From Corbicula japonica (taxonomy: Eukaryota > Mollusca > Bivalvia > Venerida > Cyrenidae): 64,000 bases of DNA. Shown here piece by piece: positions 33,150 to 44,549 of this stretch. The stretch's first letter is position 1; each line of letters begins with the position of its first letter. The DNA is taken from the NCBI GenBank assembly GCA_038501625.1, contig JAZAYU010000009.1, positions 6,624,396 to 6,688,395 of the forward strand, read 5' to 3'. A program made the translations under genes and the position numbers. The notes under the pieces are model-generated. The model made no database searches. It was not told where the DNA came from and saw only the letters and a list, made by a program, of their open reading frames with translations.

Positions 33150-34338
33150 GTAAGTCCGCATAGGAGCATCGCCGCATAAACAAATTTTTGTTTGTTTATG
33201 CGGTGATTTGCAACGCATAAAAATACTTTTTTATGTCGCAAAAAGACACACCTTTGACGCAAAGAACAATTAAAACAGATACTTGTACAAAAGTGGTAGA
33301 TTTATATAATGTCATTACTATTGGACTTTTAGAGAGGTACATACTGACTTTCCAGAAATGACCCGACTCTTTTTGTTTTTGTATGTGTCGCGTGATTAAT
33401 TTTACCGTCAAATCTTACATCAAGATTTGCCGCTTTCCTTTTCGGAACACTTACATCAAAGATTTGCCGCTTTCCTTTTCGGAACACTTACATCAAAGTT
33501 TGCCGTTTTCCTTTTCGGAACGGATCAAACGCGTTCAACATTGCGGTTGAACCAAGAAGGCCATGATGACCCTGTATCATTTAAAAATAAACATGAAGGT
33601 ATATATGTAACAGCTATGATCACCTTCAAGTCCAGTGATAAAAATGTTGTTTTTGTTAATTTAACTTGTTTAATTCCGTTGCAATAAGTCCAAAGCAATG
33701 CACATGTGATATGTAACCATTGGCCCAATCCCAGGGCCTCTGAAAAATCAAAAGAAAGACCCTAGGAAAAACCCTGCCACGCCGATGTTGAGGCAATGGT
33801 TACCATTACGTAGAATAAGCAAGTTGTAAAAAGGGCCAACGGGCAATATGTGCCAGAAATAACAATTAAACAAAATTAACTGATTAGGCCAACAAGCATG
33901 CCATAAAAATACATGTTTATTAATGAAAAATATATCTCAATTTTATTACTGAAAAGTATATCTCAATATTAACTTAATCAATGGTCATAATTCTTTTGTT
34001 ACTGAAACAATAAAAATAGCAGGTAACAGCTTCCTAAACAAATGAATAGAATACAACTCTGGAGACTGCCATTTTTATAAAACTTTGAAACAGACGGACA
34101 TCATTGTCATCAACGTCATCAACTTCAAATATTAGAACTCTGTTTTAAGCTTTATAATAAATGGTTAAACGAATCCTCTTTATGCGGCTTAAAGGCACAG
34201 TTGCGCCGCATATAAGAAATTTCTGATTTATGCGTTGAGCGTCGCCGCATAAACGCGTTCGATCTGTTTATGCGTTGAAAATCACCGCATATACGAACAA
34301 AAATTTGTTTATGCGGCAATGCTCCTATGCGGCGTTAC
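33150..34338. mobile_element. 1.19-kb element with long inverted ends
   Basis: The ends GTAAGTCCGCATAGGAGCAT and the complement of ATGCTCCTATGCGGCGTTAC begin inverted repeats of about 45 bp that go on through GCCGCATAAACAAATTTTTG. Flanks TGTGCTTT (left) and AGTGCTTT (right) look like an 8-bp target duplication with one mismatch. Repeated TATGCGG/GCCGCATA words occur near both ends. A three-unit 36-bp tandem repeat lies at 33414-33522. No transposase frame is present, so it is non-autonomous; an 8-bp duplication would fit hAT or a similar superfamily. Confidence 0.65.
33414..33522. repeat. 36-37-bp tandem repeat, three units
   Basis: Units start at 33414, 33450 and 33487 with CTTACATCAA and continue with TTTGCCG and TTTCCTTTTCGGAAC. 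A 36-bp and a 37-bp unit alternate by one A. Confidence 0.9.
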
Positions 34339-34369
34339 AGTGCTTTCATAACCAATTGCTGTGTCCGTG

Positions 34370-34650
34370 ACAGGAGTATTGTTTATTTTCAAGACTTGCT
34401 GTACACAGTCTATGCAAACTTTTAATTCTTTTGTCATTTTATAATGAAATTTGCAAATTGTCATTTAGTTACATAATTAACATATTGCCTATCCTTACGT
34501 GCATCTATCCATATTAAGTTGTATATACGTAAGATAATACAACAGGATAAGGAAATATCAATTAAGTGAAAACTATTAAAAATTCACTTTTTTGTAGGGT
34601 AAAAATAACTGTGTAAAAGGAATAGTTCTTTTCACTTTGGTTCAAAGGGA
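34370..34650 (+). repeat. displaced piece of the type A 5' flank
   Basis: Related to 40805-41065 and 52365-52625 (words AGTATTGTTTATT/GTTTTGTTTATT, CAGGATAAGGAAATA, TAGTTCTTTTCACTTTG). It lies about 3 kb upstream of gene 4 and is separated from it by the repeat at 34680-34910 and the TTA-flanked element 35119-36718. Confidence 0.6.
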
Positions 34651-34679
34651 AAACTAACTCTGTTTAACTCTCAGACTCG

Positions 34680-34910
34680 GTTTGATTGAGCCTGTTTATG
34701 AGCAGTATTGGAAGTTCTTATTACTGTTCACGCCGCCAAGCCCCGGGTTGAGCGCAACTCAGTATTCACACAAATATAAGTATGTTCAACGGCCTTAACA
34801 GGGCCATAAATGAAAACACCACTGACTGAATGTACGGAATACGTTTTACGATGCCACACGGCAAACACAAAGCTACGGTGGTCATTATCTATAGATAAAA
34901 TATATTTCAA
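34680..34910 (-). repeat. dispersed repeat (TTGAGTTGCGCTC family)
   Basis: Shares GCCTGTTTATGAGCAG, TTCACGCCGCCAAGC, GGGTTGAGCGCAACTCAGTA and a GGCC...GGGCC stretch with 19880-20110. The first 90 bp also match 14525-14610, 43140-43235 and 62385-62475. No coding sense is visible; the size fits a SINE or MITE. Confidence 0.6.
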
Positions 34911-35118
34911 CTGTTGAAATGTTTTAAAATTATTTTTTTTATTGTATTTCCTTGCAATTTTAATTTATATTGCACTGTTAAATTCAAGCTTTTTCGAGAA
35001 ACAGATCTTATGTAGATAAATTATGTTTTATACAAGTTTTTTTTTTGAATCGTTGTTGCTAAAACACAAAACATGATAGAATGTGAATTACCTATGGTTC
35101 TATTCACACATTGTATTA

Positions 35119-36718
35119 GGCCTAAAATAAAATATTGTTTGTTTCCCCATCCACGACCGACCCGAAAAAATCGGTGCGACTCGAAAAATTTTATCGTCGA
35201 AACCTTACTGATATTTTTTTTATTTGGTATGAAAGACCTGGAGACGAAAAATGCATTTTTTTAGAATTATATTGAGTACGAAATCCAGCTCAAGTAAGTA
35301 TTAGAGCAGTTGGTGGTTATAAGACCTGTATCAGACGCTTCGGTCCGTTAAAATGTCGCATGTCCTCGGTCTTTCTGTCCAGTGACTTTAATCTAAATTA
35401 AGCAACCTTTTCTACTTCATAAAATCCGGCTACTTCTCTTCAATCACATTAAAATGATTTGTGATTGGTTGCCTAATTCCTATTGTCCAATCGCGAAATC
35501 GAAAACATCATCTAACGGCCATGTAATGAAAAATGGTGTTTGGGCTGTCTAGCGTTGGCAGAGGATATTCTGTGCTCAAACTGGGGACATTTCACGAAAC
35601 ACAGAGCAAATGCCGGCATCTAGGCCATTCAGTTTCGATTTTATCGATATTTAAAATGGCTTTGTTGCTTGTGTTGATTTTCATCTCACGGAAACAAAAA
35701 CAAAGTTTCATGGGATGAAAGTGCGAATTCGTTTGAAAGAGAGGCGATCGACAGTCGAAGAAAGTTATCTTTCATAAACCGGAAGTAGCGTAAAATTTAA
35801 GATTACATGTACATCTCAACAATTTTTTTGTTTGTTATTCTGTATAAAAATAAATTCGGTCTAACCAAAAAGTGTATTTTAAGGGTTATTTGGTGAATGT
35901 TTGTTAAAACTGAAATAAAATTCATTACAAGTTTCACAATTTTGTTTTACACAAATGTACCAAAAAAGACAAAAAATAAATATTTCGTCTCCGTCTTTTT
36001 TCAGTCAGTCAGATTTTCTTACGGTCCGGCTTAATTTCATTGCTCATCGGACCGAATGATCAGCAATATTTTAGCCTTTCGCGTAGTCCGTAACCCAGGG
36101 AACATTCTGTTTGCGTCTCTGTTAAAAATGTCGACACCAGTCGTTTTTGGTATCCAAGAAAATTTGTTGATTGTCACACAAACAATGTGTGACATTGATG
36201 ATGAAGTTGTTAAGCCTGTTGGTGATAGGGAAATTGAAAGCAAAGGAATATCACCGGCTGTCCTGTTTTCAGCACTTGATTTGCAAAGGAGTCAGGGCGT
36301 CCTGTTTCATGTTAAAAATATTGCAACACTGAGATGATCAGCACCTGAATATATCTCTATTAATTAAATAATAATAACAGTACCTAAAGTTGTCATCGTC
36401 AAAATGTGAAATTTGTTTTAAATTGTATTTCAGTTTTAAGTAATAAGGAAGTATATTTCATTATTTATATAACACTATTCCTGGGCAGGCTTATCACAAG
36501 GACGACTAGAGCATTCATTTATAGTACATGTAAACTTGGAACCTATATATTTAAATTTTAGAGTGTTAGTATTCCCCTTGGAGTTAATCCTAGAATATCT
36601 ATATGTGCATTATTAATCTCAAAAATTTCAAATAAAAAAATATTTTGACCTACCTACCTACCCATACTAAATCTGCTTGGGTCGGGATGGGGAAACAAAG
36701 AATATTTTAAGTCTGGCC
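35119..36718. mobile_element. 1.6-kb inverted-repeat element with TTA flanks
   Basis: GGCCTAAAATAAAATATTG at the left mirrors the complement of AATATTTTAAGTCTGGCC at the right. The inverted similarity goes on through TTTGTTTCCCCATCC and CGACC. TTA stands on both outer sides (35116-35118 and 36719-36721), as in PIF/Harbinger insertions that duplicate TWA. Two shorter inverted words with GGTCCG/CGGTCC lie inside at about 35340 and 36025-36050. No transposase is recognised. Confidence 0.6.
36056..36337 (+). CDS. uncharacterised 93-residue frame in the TTA-flanked element
   Basis: An open frame starting MISNILAFRVVRNPGN, with NLLIVTQTMCDIDDEVVKPV in the middle and FSALDLQRSQGVLF near the end. 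The mixed composition with charged residues is more protein-like than most short frames here. I recognise no family, see no splice context and no neighbour that would explain it. It may be a relic captured or carried by the surrounding element, or chance. Confidence 0.2.
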   Translation: MISNILAFRVVRNPGNILFASLLKMSTPVVFGIQENLLIVTQTMCDIDDEVVKPVGDREIESKGISPAVLFSALDLQRSQGVLFHVKNIATLR

Positions 36719-37417
36719 TTACTATGACAAAATTTAGTGTTTTTTTGTCAGGTGTTGAAAAATCCCATATGAATTTGTAACCGCTCGGAAATACAGAAGC
36801 TGTTAAACACCACTAGGATTGATTATGTAATGTAGGACTTATTTCCGGCATTTTCTAATTGTCCATTGAGTTGAAAAACAACAACAACCGAGCCCTTACT
36901 TTGTTTAAACTATACTAATAACAACTCTTGTTTCTTTAAATCCAAAATAGTTATATCAGGTTACATGTCCGATCTAATTTTACTGGTCCCTTACGTCTTA
37001 GTAGAAGTTTTATAGGATGTTAAGATATGATTTTTGTTATCAAATATACAAATAGTGTTTTGCTACCCAAAATTAGTTTATATTTAATATAATACACATT
37101 TACATACAACTAAAAAACATAAATATAGTAAGAAAGAGTAAGCTACATTTTAATGGTGGACAGTATTCAAAATATTCTTTCTCTCAACATTTCGAGAAAT
37201 GTTTAAAGACACACTCATTTTACCGACCTTCACAACAACTCATAAAAATGGACAGCTTGTTGCATGGTCACCAGATGTCAGAGACCGCGTCCTATTTTAA
37301 CAAGATCTAAGCCGTGCAGACGTCATACTACGAGTTTTATTACATGTACTCCATCCAGGTGGTCCCATTTGTCACCGATTGCAGCCAGCTGTTGGCAGCG
37401 GCCAGCCCACGGATTTT

Positions 37418-37473
37418 CCTGACATAATTAATGATGTGGTCAATTCATAGTGGCTTTTGAATGAGTATAAAAG
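37418..37473 (+). promoter_or_regulatory. gene 4 promoter: shared block and TATA box
   Basis: CCTGACATAATTAATGATGT at 37418, then GGTCAATTCATAG and TATAAAAG at 37466-37473. Exon 1 (non-coding) ends at 37557 with AAAAG and the GC donor GCAAGT. Confidence 0.8.
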
Positions 37474-37822
37474 GGACGAATAAATAGTCGAATTTCAGAA
37501 TTAAAACAACATCGTCCTGTGTTCATTGTGCTGCAATTCGTGGAAGATACTGAAAAGGCAAGTTGTGTGTTTTCTTCGGAGATCTGGTAGAATTTTGTTA
37601 ATCTGTTTATTATAACTACTTTACATATGATAAAATATTTTTGTTAAAATAAGTATTTTGATTACATTTTATATACATCAAAAGCCCGAGCCGTACACAC
37701 TCGCAGAATATTCAGTTATAGCTTATTTCACGTTATTTACTCTTTTATAGCAATTATTACACAACAACGAAACGAACGAAATTCGCCGGAATAAACCCGA
37801 GTTTGTTTGTTTTAGCAACAGA

Positions 37823-40449
37823 ATGGTTCGTCTTTCTATCGCCCTAGTTGTTGTCCTGGCCGTCACCTACGTGTTCGCCGATGAAGACGAAGATAGCTCG
37901 TGCACGGAGGCGAAGTAAGTTTTCAAACTATTACTGAACACATGCAGGGTTATGTGTGTGACGATATGAATACAGAGGCTGATATATCTTCGGCTGAAGT
38001 AATAATATTTGGATCCACCAATTATTTTGTGTGTATTTATATGTTAAAGGACTCGTTGATTTTTTAGTGCTTACTTGATGTGCTCGCTGTCTCATTAGCT
38101 AATACACTGAGCAATTTTTCTTATAGGCCACCTTATATATCTTCAATTACATATTTTCTAGATAGTAAAAGTCACAAAAATACGATAGCATGTAAAGGTA
38201 AGAAACGATAACAATTGTATAAAATGGAATGGGAGCGGAGTTTAATAGGGGTTTTCTGGTTCACACAGATATTCATATTTAATTCTATTATCCATGTGAG
38301 TTTAAATATTCCTAAAAATAAAACTAGCTCTACATGTATTTCGAGAAAAAGAAACATTTTCTATTAAACTTGCATTGTGAATTGTTTCCTAGCCGTAAAT
38401 TATTCAATTTAGCTGATTAAAGAATGTCGTTTAGAAAGACTCGCATGTTGAAATTGAACTGGATATTTATAATACACACCTGCTGTTTACTTAGTGTGAC
38501 CAGTTAGAAAAGTTATTAAGTACACAGGACTTTAAAGCTTTTTTTTTTAAAAAAGAAAGACATTTTATGATTATAGTTTTCTCATGCACATTTCACTTTG
38601 TTTCTTTAAAGGGACTGTCCATGTGGTAGTGTTTGTAACGACGGCAAGTGCTCACAAGGTAAGTTAGAGCGTTTGACACAGACGATTAAATCCTCTCATG
38701 GGCAGGGTTTCACTACTCGTACTTGTACTCGTACTCGTACTTACTCGAGTACCAATTTTCAAGTACTCAGCAGGACTCAGTACTCATCTTAAATTACGAG
38801 TACAAGTACTCATACTTACTTAAGTACTGGCGAAAAATGGTCAGTACTTATGAATATTTTACGAGTACTATATGAGTACTTTCACACTTCAATGAAATAA
38901 AATGAAATTAATTAAAGTTTGCCTAATTAAGTGTCTTATATAAATGGATGGTAAGAAATAATTCATTAATATCACATATTGGGCAGGGTAATTAAACAAC
39001 TTTTGTATATGCTGTTATGTACTTACTTGCTTTTTATACTATTTCATGCATTATATTAAATCATTAAATAAATCATTAATATACATTTTTGGTGTAATTG
39101 TCAATGGTTTAAATACCTTATTAAAATTTACAGTGCATTAATTAAGATTTAGCAATAGAGTAAACAGAACTGATTATCGCCTAATTATAATACAATGGAA
39201 GATAACATGTTTTCTAGTGAAAGATGACACTCTTGAAAGGCAAATGATGTTACTATGCAACTGTACCTATGACTATTGACAGTTGAACTAGTTGTTGATG
39301 GTCACATTTTTCAATAATGGAATACTTATGATTTCTGTGTCTGTTTAGTATATATTTTTGTCCAGTGACAATGTCAATAATAAAATTATTATTACTTCAT
39401 TATAAATAAAATTATAGTAGCATACCACATTTGAATAAGTGTATAGGATGCTATATAATTACAAAAATAATAGTAAAAGTTTTTGTACTCGCAAAATACT
39501 TGTGAGTACATTAAGTAGTACTCAGTACTTACTTAAGTACACTCAGAAAAGTGAGTACTCAGTACTTACTCGAGTACATCTTAAGCATCAAGTACTCAGT
39601 ACTTACTCGAGTACTGAACCTCAGTACTCAGCGAAACCCTGCTCATGGGAATTATATGGAAAATATTGAAAATTAATAAAGGTTTTACCAGCATATTTGA
39701 ACTATACTGGCAGAATCTAACTAAACTTTTTTATTCTCAATGGAAAACTGATTTTATCTATTGACTCAAAAGAATTCATAATTATGACAAAGAAAATATA
39801 ACTTGTAGCAAAACTTACGTTTTAGCTTTGTTTAACAATACTTATTTAACGAATTGTTAGTATACTACTGTAAATTCAGGAACTTTTTAATAGCAGAAAT
39901 ATAATTCTATTTAATGAGTATCTACGTACGTTCTTGACCTATAATTTGTGGTTGTGCATATTTACAACAGGTTGTATGTTGTACGACACGTTTTTGGCGG
40001 CTGGTGCAGAGGCAAAGGTTTACGGCAGGAAATGCCATTGCGGCGACGTTCCAGACGAACGCGGAATGTTGCTAGAGGTAACACACCAGCTGCACTCCTA
40101 GTTATATTATTTTGTCTCTCAGCGGTTTATTTAAAATGTATTGGTTGACTCAAAGCTTAATTTTTATTAGATAAAAAACTATATTTTTATGAATTAAACA
40201 CAATTTTAGGTGTAATAGTATTGTGTAACGGTCGGAATTATTGTGTAACGTTCGGGATTATTGATCATTTTAACCACGTTTAATTGAACAATGCTCATTC
40301 TCCTATTACAGTGTGAAGAAGGCGTAGCCTTTACTGGAGCACCGAAGGGTGTGGCTGAATGGGAGAACAACCCATCGTGTGAAGAGCCCGCCCCCGCTAC
40401 TGTAGCCCCCGCAGCCGACGTTCCTGCTGCAGATGCCCCCGCTGAATAA
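37823..40449 (+). CDS. cysteine-rich secreted protein, type A, gene 4
   Basis: Coding exons 37823-37914, 38612-38658, 39971-40077 and 40312-40449 (TAA) give 127 residues. Signal peptide MVRLSIALVVVLAVTYVFA (1-19), acidic start DEDEDSSC, DCPCGSVCNDGKCSQG, CMLYDTFLAAGAEAKVYGRK with HCGDVPDERGMLLE, then CEEGVAFTGAPKGVAEWENN and a tail with APATVAPAADVPAADAPAE. Ten mature cysteines are present. All splice sites fit. The 1.3-kb intron before exon 4 contains a complete hAT-like MITE with its 8-bp target duplication. The 3' part (from about 39948 to 40590) is nearly identical to fragment 5. The intact frame and full promoter suggest a working gene; the role of the protein is unknown. Confidence 0.93.
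38703..39641. mobile_element. hAT-like MITE in gene 4
   Basis: 939 bp, starting CAGGGTTTCACTACTCG and ending CTCAGCGAAACCCTG, flanked by the perfect 8-bp duplication CTCATGGG (38695-38702 and 39642-39649). CAGGG ends plus an 8-bp duplication are typical of hAT. Both subterminal regions are packed with GTACTC/GAGTAC words. There is no transposase frame. A short relative may lie at about 52035-52095. Confidence 0.88.
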
Positions 40450-40547
40450 ACCGGGTCTTTTTCCTCACGCGATGACAGTTACCAACTAATACGGACCGTT
40501 TGAACGATTTGTCTTTGATTTGTATATATTTAAATATGTTATCAGTC

Positions 40548-40553
40548 AATAAA
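40548..40553 (+). terminator. gene 4 polyadenylation signal AATAAA
   Basis: GTCAATAAACGATTGC, 99 bases after the stop. Confidence 0.7.
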
Positions 40554-40608
40554 CGATTGCATTCCTTTTTTTTTCGTCAGTTGTCAACGCATTATAGCTC
40601 CTAATTTA

Positions 40609-41600
40609 TCACATACTTTATATAATAAATGAAAAATGACTTTCTATTTGTACTTTGTCATTTTTATTATAAATTTAAAAGAAATCAATTAAAGTCTATA
40701 AGTTACAGCACAAGTATGCGTGAAAAAGTGTGCATGTATATGATAGTCTGAAGAATGTCATGTAATAATCTAATCAATAAATCGATAAATCGAACATAAT
40801 AATGCGATGCGAGTTTTGTTTATTGTTAAGACTAGTTGTACATAGTCTATACAAAAATGCAACCCTTTTGTCATTTTAGTATATTTAAATATGCGAATTG
40901 TCCTATAGCTACATATAAGCATGAATGCATCTCCTTTTAAGTCATTTATGTGTATCTAGCCATATTCGTAAGGCAATACTACAGGATAAGGAAAATAGTG
41001 AAAACTGTAAAAAATGATGTTTTTGTGTAAAACGCATAGTTCTTTTCACTTTGATTCAAAGTGAAAGGAAAAAAGTCTGTGTAAATGACACAGTTCTATT
41101 AACTCAAACATCAACTTTTGAGTGTATGTTCACATGCAATATCTTACTTTTCATTCTCGTTTTATCACAACTTTGAAACTTTGTAAATTTTTAACCGTCA
41201 AACACCGGGTAAGTATCTAGCAATATTACAATCATAATGGCCTGCTTTTATGTTTTAAAGCTTAAGTTTTGTTATATAAGTATTGGGGGTGTGACGGAGA
41301 AGGCTTGCATGAAAACATTTATAAAAAAAATTCTGGTTAAAATTACGGCCACATTTCGATCAAAAGTAGTTAGTGTTATATAAACATTCAAAGACACACT
41401 CATTTAACCAAGCTTAATAACAGCTAGCGGACAGCTTGTTGCATGGTCATCAGGTGTCACAGACATCGTCCTATTTTAATAAGATTTTAGCCATGTGCTG
41501 AGGTCATACGACGAATTTTTGTTACATTTACTTCATCCAGGTGGTCCCATTTACCGCCGACTTCAGCAAGCTGCTGCGCCCAACTTACTGATTTGCCTGA
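40609..41600 (+). repeat. 1-kb 5'-flank duplicate, partner of 52164-53156
   Basis: Nearly base-for-base the same as the region directly upstream of gene 7, from TCACATACTTTATATAATAA to CTGATTTGCCTGACAT. At 41602 the match stops inside the promoter block and the sequence switches to gene 4 intron 3. There is no TATA box and no exons 1-3. Confidence 0.9.
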
Positions 41601-41627
41601 CATTGTGGTTGTGCATATTTACAACAG

Positions 41628-42106
41628 GTTGTATGTTGTACGACACGTTTTTGGCGGCTGGTGCAGAGGCAAAGGTTTACGACAGGAAATGCCATTGCGG
41701 CGACGTTCCAGACGAACGCGGAATGTTGCTAGAGGTAACACACCAGCTGCACTCCTAGTTATATTATTTTGTCTCTCAGCGGTTTATTTAAAATGTATTG
41801 GTTGACTCAAAGCTTAATTTTTATTAGATAAAAAACTATATTTTTATGAATTAAACACAATTTTAGGTGTAATAGTATTGTGTAACGGTCGGAATTATTG
41901 TGTAACGTTCGGGATTATTGGTCATTTTAACCACGTTTAATTGAACAATGCTCATTCTCCTATTACAGTGTGAAGAAGGCGTAGCCTTTACTGGAGCACC
42001 GAAGGGTGTGGCTGAATGGGAGAACAACCCATCGTGTGAAGAGCCCGCCCCCGCTACTGTAGCCCCCGCAGCCGACGTTCCTGCTGCAGATGCCCTCGCT
42101 GAATAA
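41628..42106 (+). pseudogene. fragment 5: exons 4 and 5 of a type A gene
   Basis: Exon 4 (41628-41734) and the last exon (41969-42106, TAA) are intact, with correct splice sites, and differ from gene 4 by only a few bases (YDRKC for YGRKC; ALAE for APAE near the end). Exons 1 to 3 with the signal peptide are missing: the 5' flank ends at CTGACAT and intron 3 sequence (TGTGGTTGTGCATATTTACAACAG) follows directly. An unspliced frame does read into exon 4 from 41495. Without a promoter and signal peptide it should be non-functional. A polyadenylation signal remains at 42205-42210. An assembly error joining two near-identical copies is a possible alternative. Confidence 0.85.
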
Positions 42107-42249
42107 ACCGGGTCTTTTTCCTCACGCGATGACAGTTACCAACTAATACGGACCGTTTGAACGATTTGTCTTTGATTTGTATATATTTAAATATGTTATC
42201 AGTCAATAAACGATTGCATTCCTTTTTTTTCGTCAGTTGTCAACGCATT

Positions 42250-44050
42250 ATAGCTCCTAATTTATGTTAACAAAATATCGCTATTTACATTAGAAAAACG
42301 CAAAATAGGCTTATTTATCAGATGATAACCGACTGTCCGTGTTATTTGCCTGCTGTGATTAGGTCATCAGGAAACTTGACGGTCATATTCAACAAAATTG
42401 TGATACAATCCAGAGGTTTCTACGTGCTGTCATCAGAAAAAATATGTAGACCACACAAACTTTTATCCAACATATTAAATATAACTAGAACTGACAATCT
42501 GACGTTACTTACTTCTTAAATTTGATAGAATTAACTTATGTATCGGATTTAAAGCACACACGCAAACAAAACAATTGTCGTATGCACCAAAGCACTTGAA
42601 TTTTTGGAACAATGTTACATCTGTCATTTATAAAGATGACACTATACCCGTATACATTCTCACAACTACAGTTTATGTGAAGTTATAATAATATGTTGTT
42701 ATGAATATAAATTAAAAACGAAATCGATATGATTGTTCATTAGTTAAACCACAAACAATTCTCCTGTAATACTGCAAACAAGTGGAAGAGCCTCCTTGTG
42801 TTTAAGAAGTTTTAAAGGATTGTTTCACTAAATGAAGCTGACAGAATATCAAAATTTGAATTGGCTAAGACTTTGCAATAATCACTTTAATTCACAGCAA
42901 AGGCCTATATTTGTGTATTATATAGGTCTTTGTTCACAGGAATGCAGATATTGCGGCACACGTGACGAGTGCTTCTCGAACCAGTTCGAACAAAATGACA
43001 AAATAAACTATTAAATTAGACACGAAGCTTGCACGAGTGTGTAAGTATAATGTAAAATGTGCAATAACCGACTGGCCATTATTTCATTCCAGTTTGCTTT
43101 GAAAATACAATAGATTCGCTTCAAGTCCTTAATTTTGGCATTTGTTTAAATATTGAGTTGCGCTGAACCTGGGCATCGGCGGCGTGAACAATATACCATT
43201 ACTGATCATGAATAGGATCACTCAAACAGAGTCTACAATATTTTGATATTCGTCGTGTTAGGTGGCTTTCAAATTTCATTTTTCATTTATTGTTGAATAT
43301 TGTACTTGTTTGCCGTTTATTGCCGTTTACAATTATGTCCAAAGGTCATGCCAAACTTTAGTGTGTTTCCAAATAGTAATCAATATCAATTATAACTCCA
43401 GGCTGGGAAAACACTTTATAAAACATACAAATAATTAATATATTACATTAGAGAGTTGGCAGCCGTCGAAAGAAAGATAAATGTTAACAGAATTAAAATT
43501 ATTTACCTTTCTAAGTATACATATTTTGCTAGTCGCTTACGACAAGATCTTGAAACTGACTGAATACTGTTTCCAAATAAATGATTTATATGTAGAGCAT
43601 AAAACATTAGTTTATCTTAGAAGTGAGATAATTATTGTGTCTGTATTTTAAACCTTTGTGACACCATTTTCTTTGATAAAGAATAACAGTCTTAATGCAT
43701 TTTTGAATACGCTTCTCGTTTTGATAGTATATCACATGTCATTCCATTCCTTCACCAGTACTTTTTGTGGGCTAGAGTATGGTGGCTGATTTACTAGAGG
43801 CAATGTATTTTGCTTAATGCTGAATAAATGTTGTTGTCGTTGTTGTTTACATGAGGTGATTTATGTTTGTTGATACCGGTATATAATTTACTGAAAATGT
43901 TGATTTTGTGCGTGTTCTTATGACATTTGCTAGATATTATTATATTCTCATATTTTATCTTTTTTTAATCAAGTTAATTGTAATATTAAGACTCGTGATT
44001 TGTAAGTTTTGTCATGAAAATAAAATGCTTAGTTATATTTTTTAGTTCAG
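42250..44050 (+). other. intergenic block duplicated upstream of gene 8
   Basis: 42250-42990 is related to 55500-56095 (for example GGAACAATG...ACAT and CACACGTGA words), and 43020-44050 is related to 62250-63868. A dispersed-repeat copy (TTGAGTTGCGCTGAACCTGG) lies at 43140-43235. A TATA-like ATACCGGTATATAATTT at about 43875-43890 recurs at 62843-62859 and may be the type B promoter. No other gene is seen. Confidence 0.6.
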
Positions 44051-44057
44051 TAATAAA

Positions 44058-44510
44058 ATGGCTCGTATCATCTTTGGTGCTCTTCTGGTCGTCGTGCTCG
44101 TCTGTGCCGTCAACTCATGCATAGTACCAAAGTAAGTGATCCAGGCCCTGAACCTAATTAGCCTAATTAGTAGAATCGCTTAGCGTTTAGCAAATAATCC
44201 ATTCGCGTAGATGAAGATGAGCACAATATATCTAAAACAATTATTAAGTAAATTGTATAACGAGAAGAATTAAATTCCGTTAATTACGGTACACACACAA
44301 ATTAAATCTCAGCGGATGTGCATTTTCGTTTTAAAATGTCTGTTGCCTTTATTCTATTTTTTTTCGGGTTTCCATAAAAAAGTTTAAATACCAACATGTA
44401 CTCATTAGAATGTTTCCACAGGGACTGTCCATGTGGAAGCGTATGTGTTTATGATCAATGCGCAGCAGGTAAGAATTCAGTTTCGAATTTCGTGATTAAA
44501 ATTTTGTTAA

Positions 44511-44549
<39 letters not shown>

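Noticed and set aside
39948..40148. Arg-rich frame over gene 4 exon 4, repeated at 41593-41805
   Set aside because: Alternative frame of the family exon; repeated only because the exon is duplicated.
42832..43014. Short frame with several cysteines near gene 6
   Set aside because: No signal peptide, no splice pattern, no similarity to the family modules; the duplicate region at 55980-56100 does not keep the frame.
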